Source: Litorilinea aerophila | GTDB lineage: Bacteria; Chloroflexota; Anaerolineae; Caldilineales; Caldilineaceae | Assembly: GCF_006569185.2 (NCBI RefSeq) | Contig: NZ_VIGC02000009.1 | Location: forward strand, 62,001 to 126,000 | Direction: 5' to 3' | Length of the DNA: 64,000 nt | In this document: positions 56,720-64,000 of the stretch, piece by piece | Layout of the letters: each line of letters opens with the position of its first letter | How positions within the stretch are numbered: the first letter of the stretch is position 1 | Notes under the pieces: generated by a model | The model's database searches: none | Told to the model about the DNA's origin: nothing | The model's input: the letters and a program-made list of their open reading frames with translations, nothing else | Translations under genes and position numbers: made by a program

Positions 56720-57945
56720 ACAAACTTGATTCGCAAATCGCCAGGAGGATAATCGACACCGTAGCGGCCAATGGCATTCCGCCAGCATATGGATTTCAGT
56801 TTTTCACTGCTGGCTTGGAGCCGTACCTTTCTGTTATCGATGAGGAATATCTTTCCACGTTCATAAAGCAGGGTGGCTCTGCATTTAAGATGGTGGTTGG
56901 AGTCTATGGGGGCGGAAAAACGCACTTTCTCTACTGCGTACGCGATCTAGCGTGGAAAAACCAGTTCGCTGTCTCGTATGTCAGCCTGGCTCCTGGTGAG
57001 AGCCCATTTCATCGGCTAGACCTGGTATATAAGGCTATTATCAAAGGACTGCTTCCACCCCTATCGGCGGAAGAACTCTTATCAGGTTATGAGCAAGGTA
57101 TCGTGCCGTTCATCCGCTCCTGGTATAGCATGAAGTACCAAGAGGCGCGTAATGACGGCGTGTCGGTTGAGGATTTACGAGAAAGATTGCTGAGTGAAAT
57201 TGAAAACATCCAAGGGATAGAGAGCATTAGTTTTTCAAAAGCGGTCAAAGCGGCCTTCAAGGCGCTATTGGATAGACAGGAAGAAGATTTCCTCAACATA
57301 TGTCAGTGGCTAACGGGTGAAGGCTTCGACCGCACAGTCCACGGCAGATTTGGAATTCTACAGCGTATCGATAGAACGACGGCCTTCACCATGATCCGAT
57401 CTTTAGTCCAATGGGTCAAACAGATCGGTTTTTCTGGACTCGTCATCTTGCTGGACGAGGCTGAGCGCGTCCCAAGTCTTAGCACAAAACAAAGAGAACT
57501 CCATTTGAATAACTTGCGCGAGCTGATTGACGAATGTGGGCACACGAATTTCCAAAGCGTTATGATTTTCTATGCCGTGCCAGATGAGAATTTTCTGGAA
57601 GGGCGCACTCAAATTTATGAAGCGCTACGCCAGCGTGTAGCCACCGTGTTCGACGAGTTAAACCCAACTGGCGTCAAAATCGAACTGGAGAGGATTCCGG
57701 GAGACCCGCTCACACTGTTAACGGAGATTGGAACAGGGCTGAGACGCGTTTACGAAGTGGCGTATGCATCCAAACTTGATGATTCGCTAGTTCTGCATAC
57801 CATCAGGCAAACTGCGGAAGCTGCTTATGAGCAACGCTACGGAGACATCGGATACAAACGCCTGTTCGTGCAAAAGGTTATTCAAGGCTTCCATTACTTG
57901 AGGCAGAAAGGCTCCCCACCGTCTCCCGAAGACTTGGACTTTTAA
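56716..57945 (+). CDS. BREX-type ATP-binding protein (BrxD/DUF2791-like), ATPase 1
   Basis: 409 residues. P-loop VGVYGGGKTHFLYCVRD (about 60-76), Walker B LVILLDEAERVPS (about 241), and a sensor-like stretch VMIFYAVPDENFLEG. The opening ARRIIDTVAANGIPPAYG and the SLAPGESPFHRLDLVY segment after the P-loop are typical of BrxD-type proteins of BREX and of the ATPase in Shango. STAND/AAA-like, cytoplasmic. It lies between the coiled-coil gene and a second, homologous ATPase 13 bases further on. Without BrxC, PglX or PglZ it is not part of a standard BREX. Confidence 0.85.
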   Translation: MNKLDSQIARRIIDTVAANGIPPAYGFQFFTAGLEPYLSVIDEEYLSTFIKQGGSAFKMVVGVYGGGKTHFLYCVRDLAWKNQFAVSYVSLAPGESPFHRLDLVYKAIIKGLLPPLSAEELLSGYEQGIVPFIRSWYSMKYQEARNDGVSVEDLRERLLSEIENIQGIESISFSKAVKAAFKALLDRQEEDFLNICQWLTGEGFDRTVHGRFGILQRIDRTTAFTMIRSLVQWVKQIGFSGLVILLDEAERVPSLSTKQRELHLNNLRELIDECGHTNFQSVMIFYAVPDENFLEGRTQIYEALRQRVATVFDELNPTGVKIELERIPGDPLTLLTEIGTGLRRVYEVAYASKLDDSLVLHTIRQTAEAAYEQRYGDIGYKRLFVQKVIQGFHYLRQKGSPPSPEDLDF

Positions 57946-57958
57946 TGGGATTTGAGTC

Positions 57959-59275
57959 ATGACTACGAAGGAAGTCGTTCATCCCAGGTATGGTCGTGGT
58001 GTGGTGCTGCAGCGCCGCCACAAGGGGTTCGAGTTGCTGGTTGAGTTCGACGGTGTGCGCAGATGGGTGCGGATTGATGAATTGCGTGAAGCAGAACTTC
58101 TCCCACCAGCTCCACGCTTTCCGCCAGCACCTGAACCCGATGAACACTTCAAATCTCGACGCATGATTGAGGCATTTCGCCTCGGGATCGTGCCCTATGA
58201 TTGTGTGGAGGATTTCACTTTCGGAAGAGAGCAAGAAGTCAAACAGATCGCGCAATGGCTATCCTCCCAGTCAGAACAGTCGGGAACCATGCTCGTTGTA
58301 GGAGAATATGGCAGCGGAAAAACTCATCTCCTGCATTATGCTCTAGGACGCGCATTGCAAGAAGGATATGCTGTTTCTTGGGTGGAGATGGATCCCAACG
58401 AAGCACCTTTTCACAAGCCGAAACGTGTATACAAACAATTGATTCAGAACATGCGATATCCATTAGGGGGCACGAGCGTAGGAAATTTTCGGGATTTTTT
58501 GAAAAGAGCGCTTTCTTTGGGCGCGCTAAAAGATCACGAATATTTTAAACGAATAATGGGTCATGAGTTCGATGAAACCTTGTGGGAATGGATCGAAGCA
58601 AGAGAACCCAGTATTCGACCCTGGAGCTTCTACAATTGGACGTACAACTCATTGCCCGGACTCTATGACTATTCCACAGCGGCTAACATCTACTGCTACT
58701 TGCTCAGCGCACTTGGATGGGCTGCAAGGGAAGTCATGAGCCTGAAAGGGCTGCTACTGGTTTTTGACGAAGCCGAGACCGTGGAGATGAATTACTATTC
58801 TTATCAGGCAGAACGAAGTAGAAATTTCCTCCGGGCGTTGATTCGAACCGCTGATAACGAACCAGCATTACAGAAAAAGCCTTGGAATTCAGGCCTTGAT
58901 TACTGCGGAGTTGGAGTCGGTCCTCGCATTCCTTTCCTCTACGAAGAGGTTAGCGGCTTGAAGCTATTGTTTGCATTCACCTCTCTAGATTGGAATTACT
59001 ACTACAGTTGGACTGACGGGTACTACTCGAAAACGCCGTATATTCCTGAGATCGAGCGAATACCCAAGAGCGAGTTGGAGCCGTTATCGGAGAAGGCGCT
59101 GAGACAGGTCTTCGAGCACATCTGTTTGCTCTATGACAGTGCCTATGATTATCTGGAGGAAGACGTGACCATTGACGCTATATTCAACATACTGAACCAA
59201 TCAATACAGACACGATTGTTCGTCAAGGGAGCCGTCGAAATCTTAGATATAGCCCGCTTTCTCACGAAATCATGA
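57959..59275 (+). CDS. BREX-type ATP-binding protein (DUF2791-like), ATPase 2 with N-terminal tudor-like barrel
   Basis: 438 residues. The first ~45 (VVHPRYGRGVVLQRRHKG then LLVEFDGVRRWVRIDEL) resemble the small barrel found at the C-terminus of UvrD/PcrA helicases. The ATPase follows: P-loop VVGEYGSGKTHLLHYALG (about 112-129), Walker B LLLVFDEAETVEMNY (about 262), and WVEMDPNEAPFHKPKRVYKQL in the same place as in ATPase 1. The two are clearly paralogous, sharing (G-x-Y-G-x-GKTH) and the PFHK/R motif. It starts 13 bases after ATPase 1. The added barrel is unusual. Confidence 0.83.
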   Translation: MTTKEVVHPRYGRGVVLQRRHKGFELLVEFDGVRRWVRIDELREAELLPPAPRFPPAPEPDEHFKSRRMIEAFRLGIVPYDCVEDFTFGREQEVKQIAQWLSSQSEQSGTMLVVGEYGSGKTHLLHYALGRALQEGYAVSWVEMDPNEAPFHKPKRVYKQLIQNMRYPLGGTSVGNFRDFLKRALSLGALKDHEYFKRIMGHEFDETLWEWIEAREPSIRPWSFYNWTYNSLPGLYDYSTAANIYCYLLSALGWAAREVMSLKGLLLVFDEAETVEMNYYSYQAERSRNFLRALIRTADNEPALQKKPWNSGLDYCGVGVGPRIPFLYEEVSGLKLLFAFTSLDWNYYYSWTDGYYSKTPYIPEIERIPKSELEPLSEKALRQVFEHICLLYDSAYDYLEEDVTIDAIFNILNQSIQTRLFVKGAVEILDIARFLTKS

Positions 59276-59291
59276 GTGAGGTCATGTTGCG

Positions 59292-60869
59292 GTGATTGAG
59301 AGAACTAGGGATATACGTGCCCGACTAAAATATGCCTGGACACCGTTTTTCACTAGGTTCGGTAGGCTAACGCCTATTCAACTCGAAGCAATTCCCAGAA
59401 TACTGGACGGAAGCAATGTCATCATCGCCTCCCCTACTGCGTCTGGGAAAACCGAGGCCGTTGTTGCGCCGGTTGCACAGAAGTTCATCGAAGAAAGGTG
59501 GTACGAACTTGCTGTAGTATATGTCGTACCGACGCGGGCCCTGACTAACGATACGATAGCTCGCGTTGCAGGGCCTCTACAAGATATGGGCATCAGGGCG
59601 GATATCAAACATGGGGATAAGCCTTATCTCTCAACGTCGAATCCGCCCAATTTTCTGGTCATAACCCCTGAATCTCTCGATTCACTAATTTGCCGCAATA
59701 CCGAATTGTTTTCCAACCTGCAAACGGTGATTATTGATGAAATCCACCTGCTTGATAATACATACCGTGGAGATCAGTTACGAATTCTAATAAGTCGCTT
59801 AAGGAAAATTGCTAAGGTTGCTGAATTCTCAGTACATCTTCTATCGGCGACGCTGGCATCCCCTCGCGAAACGGCTGGGAGGTATGTGCAGCTCTATGAG
59901 ACTGTGGAAGTGCCTGGGCGTAGGGAAATTGAATACCAGTTTGTCGAGTCTCACAAGGAAATTTACGAGATTGCTAGGCAACGAAAATGGCGGAAGATAC
60001 TCTATTTTTGCAACCTTCGCGAGACAGTTGAAGAGACGGTATCGGAGATTAGCAGACTATGGCATCCGTATCCGGTTGTGGCTCACCACGGTAGTCTTAA
60101 TCGCCAACTCAGAGAAGAGGCGGAGAGGGTGATGAAGGAAGCGGATGTTGCGATATGCGTATCAACCTCTACCCTGGAAGTTGGTATAGACATCGGTGAC
60201 CTCGACCTGATTGTGCTTGTAGAGCCTCCGTGGAGCGTTTCATCTTTGCTCCAACGCATCGGACGCGGCAACCGAAGAGAGGGAATTGTGCGTGTTGCAG
60301 CACTCGTGACCTCTTCGGAGGAACGTCAACTGCTTGAGAGCATGTTCGAAGTTGCAGCGTCTGGTGAGTTGCCTGAGGAGCCCTATAACCCTGACTTATC
60401 TGTCGCGGTACAGCAGATATTCTCGTGCCTGTATCAAAACAGAGGGGGCGTACTGGAAACGGAGATCGTGAGTCTCCTGTCACCCATTTGCAATGAAAAA
60501 GAAGCAACACTGATCTTGAGGCACTTACGAAGCAAAGAATGGGTTGAACGTGCTACAAGCCGATGGTTTGCTTCAACGAAGTTGATGGATCTCGGCGCGA
60601 AGGGACGAATCCACTCAAACATTCCAGAGTCACAATCGCATAGGGTGATAGATGTGGCATCGGGGAGAGAGATCGGTTTGATTATGGGCGTTGTCGATGA
60701 AGTATTCGTACTTGGAGGAAGAGTATGGCAAATTGTTTCAATAGAACGAAACATGATCAAAGTCCGTCGTTTCATGGGACGAGCCCAAGCAGCCTTTTTT
60801 CTAAGGCGTGGTCGAGTGGGAGCTTTCTATTACTTGCTCCCTCCAGAGCTAAGGAACAAACTTGCTTAG
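59292..60869 (+). CDS. Lhr-like SF2 helicase of the BREX/Shango-like operon
   Basis: 525 residues from GTG 59292, with GAGGT upstream. Q-motif FGRLTPIQLEAIP, motif I ASPTASGKTEAVV (about 43), motif Ia VPTRAL, motif II VIIDEIHLLD (DEIH, about 151), motif III LLSATLASP, motif IV-V VSTSTLEVGIDIGDLDLIV and motif VI LQRIGRGNRREGIV. A winged-helix-like C-terminus follows. It is nearest to the short Lhr-like helicases called BrxHI and SngC. Starts 16 bases after ATPase 2, ending the operon. It should translocate on DNA or RNA with ATP. Confidence 0.88.
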   Translation: MIERTRDIRARLKYAWTPFFTRFGRLTPIQLEAIPRILDGSNVIIASPTASGKTEAVVAPVAQKFIEERWYELAVVYVVPTRALTNDTIARVAGPLQDMGIRADIKHGDKPYLSTSNPPNFLVITPESLDSLICRNTELFSNLQTVIIDEIHLLDNTYRGDQLRILISRLRKIAKVAEFSVHLLSATLASPRETAGRYVQLYETVEVPGRREIEYQFVESHKEIYEIARQRKWRKILYFCNLRETVEETVSEISRLWHPYPVVAHHGSLNRQLREEAERVMKEADVAICVSTSTLEVGIDIGDLDLIVLVEPPWSVSSLLQRIGRGNRREGIVRVAALVTSSEERQLLESMFEVAASGELPEEPYNPDLSVAVQQIFSCLYQNRGGVLETEIVSLLSPICNEKEATLILRHLRSKEWVERATSRWFASTKLMDLGAKGRIHSNIPESQSHRVIDVASGREIGLIMGVVDEVFVLGGRVWQIVSIERNMIKVRRFMGRAQAAFFLRRGRVGAFYYLLPPELRNKLA

Positions 60870-60884
60870 TGAAAATGCTAAACA

Positions 60885-60960
60885 GGCTAACACGCGCTTC
60901 CACCTGACGCCGCTCCGCTGCGCTTCGCGCTCGGCTGGACGGCGCTGGGCGATTAGGACG
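60885..60960. other. attC-like site 2 (degenerate)
   Basis: GGCTAAC (60885-60891) directly follows the helicase gene. Then come CACCTGACGCCGCTCCGCTG, TTCGCGCTCGGCTGGACGG and GCGATTAGGA (about 60,948-60,957) in place of a proper right box. The arms pair poorly. It marks the border between the four-gene and two-gene modules. Confidence 0.35.
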
Positions 60961-60965
60961 AGACG

Positions 60966-61382
60966 GTGAGTACAGTTGTTCTGATTTCATGTGTGAGTAA
61001 AAAATTGCCGCACAGGGCAAAAGCCAGGGATTTGTACGTCAGCCCACTATTCCGAATGAACCTGAAGTACGCCCAACGATTTTCGCCCAAACAGGTGTTT
61101 ATTTTGTCTGCGAAATACGGTTTGGTGGAATTGGATGAAGAAATAGAGCCATACGATGTTACACTCAATAGTATGTCTGCCCGTGGACGAAGAAACTGGG
61201 CTAGGAAAGTCGTGGCGCAACTTCAAGAGTACTGCGATTTGGAGAAAGACCATTTTGTGATACTAGCCGGGCAGAAGTATCGGCAGTATCTGTTGTCGCA
61301 TCTAAAATCCTACGAAGTGCCATTGGCGGGTTTGCCTATAGGAAAGCAGTTGCAGTTTTTGAAGCGGGAAACGTCATGGTAA
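60966..61382 (+). CDS. DUF6884-domain protein
   Basis: 138 residues from GTG 60966. The sequence VLISCVSKKLPHRAKARDLY (about 4-23), FILSAKYGLVELDEEIEPYD (about 44-63) and the middle RRNWARKVVAQL match the DUF6884/YaaA-like group of unknown enzymes seen in defence islands. A conserved Cys and the SAKYGL loop are present. It overlaps the GIY-YIG gene by seven bases, forming a two-gene unit. No signal peptide. Confidence 0.75.
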   Translation: MSTVVLISCVSKKLPHRAKARDLYVSPLFRMNLKYAQRFSPKQVFILSAKYGLVELDEEIEPYDVTLNSMSARGRRNWARKVVAQLQEYCDLEKDHFVILAGQKYRQYLLSHLKSYEVPLAGLPIGKQLQFLKRETSW

Positions 61383-62074
61383 GAGAGATTTGTCAGCAAT
61401 TGCACGAACTCTTCAATGGGCTTCCGCGCTGTCGGTTTCCTTTCGCTGAATTGGCAATCCCCCGCAATGGTGTCTATGTTCTTTTCGAGAAAGGGGAATA
61501 TGCACACGGTTTGGACCGCATTGTCAGGGTAGGAACGCACAGGGGAGACAATCAATTGCTTTCCCGGCTGAAACAGCACTTTGTGAATGAGAACAAAGAC
61601 CGGAGCATCTTTCGGAAAAATATTGGACGTGCAATGCTTCGGCGCGAAAACGACCCGTTTCTTGAGCAGTGGAACTGGGATTTGACAACAAGGAGAGCAA
61701 GAGAGAAGTATGGCCCTTTGCTTGACGAAAGAAAACAGCATCAGGTAGAGAGAGCTGTAACAGCATACATTCAGGCAAATTTCTCGTTTGTGGTGTGTAG
61801 AGTGGATGAGAAGGAAGAACGATTGGAGTGGGAGCGTAAAATAATTTCGACAGTATCGTGGTGTCAAGAGTGTAGGCCATCTTCAACCTGGCTGGGGTTG
61901 CACTCTCCAAAGAAGAAGATACGAGAGAGTGGATTGTGGCTTGTCAACGAGTTGTACAAAGATGGCTTATCCTGGTCAGAGTTAGAAAAATTGAGGGCTA
62001 TTGTGCAGGCTAACACCGGCTTCAGCGGACGCTCCGCTCGCTCGCTGCCGCTGAGCCACACGTCACCCATTTGA
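61376..62074 (+). CDS. GIY-YIG-family nuclease-like protein
   Basis: 232 residues. GIY-YIG core is IPRNGVYVLFEKGE (about 28) and RIVRVGTHRGDNQLLSRLKQ (about 49), i.e. the GVY ... RVG pair, with later conserved SIFRKNIGRAML (about 84). It is usually found with DUF6884 genes. The last ~20 residues (GFSGRSARSLPLSHTSP) are read from attC-like site 3, so the native C-terminus is probably altered or the reading frame was extended by it. Likely acts on DNA, by family. Confidence 0.78.
   Translation: MVREICQQLHELFNGLPRCRFPFAELAIPRNGVYVLFEKGEYAHGLDRIVRVGTHRGDNQLLSRLKQHFVNENKDRSIFRKNIGRAMLRRENDPFLEQWNWDLTTRRAREKYGPLLDERKQHQVERAVTAYIQANFSFVVCRVDEKEERLEWERKIISTVSWCQECRPSSTWLGLHSPKKKIRESGLWLVNELYKDGLSWSELEKLRAIVQANTGFSGRSARSLPLSHTSPI
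62008..62057. other. attC-like site 3, left half
   Basis: GGCTAAC (62008-62014), then GGCTTCAGCGGACGC (62018-62032) pairing with GCTGCCGCTGAGCC (62044-62057) with one extra T on the left arm, the hallmark of attC arms. The right box (GTTRRRY) is absent. It lies inside the end of the GIY-YIG frame and next to the island's right edge. Confidence 0.5.
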
Positions 62075-62259
62075 TCGAGCCGGGGCTGAGTGCAAACGGT
62101 GACCCAGACGGCATACGGCAGGTGGTGGAGATCCTGCTCGACAACGCCATCAAATATGCCAATCCGGGCGGTTGGGTCACCCTGTCACTCACCCGGGCGG
62201 GCCGGCGCATCGCATTCACCGTCGCCAACAGCGGGCCGGAAATTGCGAAGGAAGACCTA
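62065..62259 (+). pseudogene. Histidine-kinase ATPase-domain fragment
   Basis: The frame reads LIEPGLSANGDPDGIRQVVE then ILLDNAIKYANPGG (N-box) and FTVANSGPEIAKEDL (start of the G1 box, DxGxG equivalent NSGPE). The N-terminal sensor, HisKA and the rest of the catalytic domain are missing. It abuts the attC-like site 3 on its left and a hairpin on its right. Probably a chromosomal gene cut by the arrival of the island or by a deletion. Confidence 0.75.
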
Positions 62260-62291
62260 GGGGACCGCCGCCGATATCGGCGGCGGTCCCC
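62260..62291. terminator. Perfect 32-base palindromic hairpin (terminator)
   Basis: GGGGACCGCCGCCGAT (62260-62275) is exactly the reverse complement of 62276-62291 and is followed on the plus strand by CTTTTCC-type T's. It ends rightward transcription out of the island and may also serve the leftward pheS transcript. Confidence 0.82.
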
Positions 62292-62315
62292 TTTTCCGCC
62301 TCCGTCACCTGTCGC

Positions 62316-63345
<1,030 letters not shown>

Positions 63346-63353
<8 letters not shown>

Positions 63354-64000
63354 GGCGACGCTCATCCCCAAGAATTTGGTCCAGCCGGCCTCCACGGAGC
63401 CCCGCCCCCTCCAGGGTGGCGGGGGCAAGCCCGTCGATGGTCCCCAGCAAAATATCGCCGTGGAGTTCATCCAGCCGCACCGGCGTAATGGTGTTGTGCA
63501 GGTCCAGGTCGGCCGGGGCCAGGGCCATGACCCGCAGGTAGTTGTCTGTGTATCCGGCCCAGAGAACCGCATTGGTATCGGTCACGCTCTGGCGCTCTCC
63601 TTCCCAGAGGACAGGCCGCACCGTGCCCACGAAGCGCAGGCGCTCTGCCCGGCCGGTGCGCTCCACCACTTCGTGCAGCCGCCGGGAGCGCTCCTTCTTG
63701 ACCCGACCGTCCACCTGGCCGTCGAAGCGGGCGGCTGCGGTGCCGGCCCGGGGGCTGAAGGGGAAGATGTGCGCGTGGGCGAAACGCATCTCCTCCACAA
63801 AGGCCATCCCCTGGACGAAATCCGCTTCGGTCTCGCCGGGGAAGCCCACGATCAGGTCGGTGGTGAGGATCAGGTCCGGGATGGCGGCCCGGGCTTCGGC
63901 CACCAGCTGTCGGAAACTGGCGGTGGTACAGCGGCGGGCCATGCGCCGCAGCAGCTTGTCGGTGCCCGCCTGGAGGGGCAGGTGCAGGTGGGGGCAGAGG
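63346..64000 (-). CDS. MiaB/MtaB-family tRNA methylthiotransferase, C-terminal part (5' end beyond window)
   Basis: About 218 codons; the N-terminal cluster region lies off the right edge. Diagnostic stretch [20 protein letters not shown] (about the first 20 residues visible), then [33 protein letters not shown] and the TRAM-like end ([13 protein letters not shown]). The RRCTTASFR tail of the first motif points to MtaB (threonylcarbamoyl-adenosine 2-methylthiotransferase) over MiaB or RimO. Radical SAM enzyme modifying A37 of tRNA. It is upstream of pheS in the same direction. Confidence 0.87.

Noticed and set aside
55883-60869. Complete BREX system
   Set aside because: No PglX, PglZ, BrxA, BrxB or BrxC-sized protein is present anywhere in the island.

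Overview
The window is a high-GC bacterial chromosome segment that looks like a member of the Chloroflexota, perhaps a Caldilinea/Litorilinea-type lineage. That placement is an inference from protein style, gene order and abundant GC-rich intergenic repeats; no rRNA or tRNA gene is present to confirm it. Two stretches differ sharply. About 1-45,240 and 62,260-64,000 are compact, GC-rich core genome. About 45,500-62,070 is visibly AT-richer and holds insertion sequences, broken genes and defence-like gene clusters.

Core, left part (1-30,900). In order: a secreted CotH/lamin-tail protein (cut by the window edge), EttA, an SF2 helicase, AvtA, acylphosphatase plus a second ABC-F protein, a four-LysM L,D-transpeptidase, an AIR-synthase/HypE-like protein, a GNAT plus enolase-superfamily pair that resembles the N-succinylamino-acid racemase pathway, a Nudix hydrolase, a subtilase overlapping moaB, an HD phosphohydrolase and a GT2/flippase-like pair. 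A leftward run of mutS2, era, folC, proS, a thioredoxin-like gene, an EcsC-family gene and an OsmC-family gene follows.

Core, right part (31,400-45,240). This holds an acyl-CoA ligase, a leftward cluster (DUF177-rpmF; fabD-fabG; nusB-tatB-tatC-small coiled coil-nucleotidyltransferase-PAP2), then FHA/winged-helix regulator-hemW-coaD-DivIVA-like gene, with a membrane Ser/Thr kinase divergent from the FHA gene. After the island come pheS and an mtaB-like gene, both leftward.

Repeats. Three families of short intergenic repeats punctuate the core: GC-rich palindrome-bearing units (tandem at about 11,421-12,090), a roughly 90-bp inverted-repeat element whose ends begin CTAGTA, and a roughly 125-bp inverted-repeat element (ends GGCTCC/GAGCC) that in one place has inserted into the second family.

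The island (45.5-62.1 kb). Its first half has a small DnaJ-type zinc-finger protein and a von Willebrand A / membrane PP2C phosphatase / kinase-like triad reminiscent of TerY-P systems. The kinase-like gene is cut at its 3' end by an IS. The second half is a tight four-gene operon: a coiled-coil protein, two BREX-type (DUF2791-like) P-loop ATPases and an Lhr-like helicase. It resembles a reduced BREX or Shango relative lacking methylase, PglZ and TerB, and is the best candidate here for an undescribed system. A DUF6884/GIY-YIG pair follows. The four-gene and two-gene modules are flanked by GCTAAC-type folded sequences resembling integron attC sites. An IS481-family element, itself split by an IS3-family element, sits exactly on the GTTAGC of one of these with a 6-bp target duplication. 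The island ends against a histidine-kinase fragment followed by a strong hairpin.
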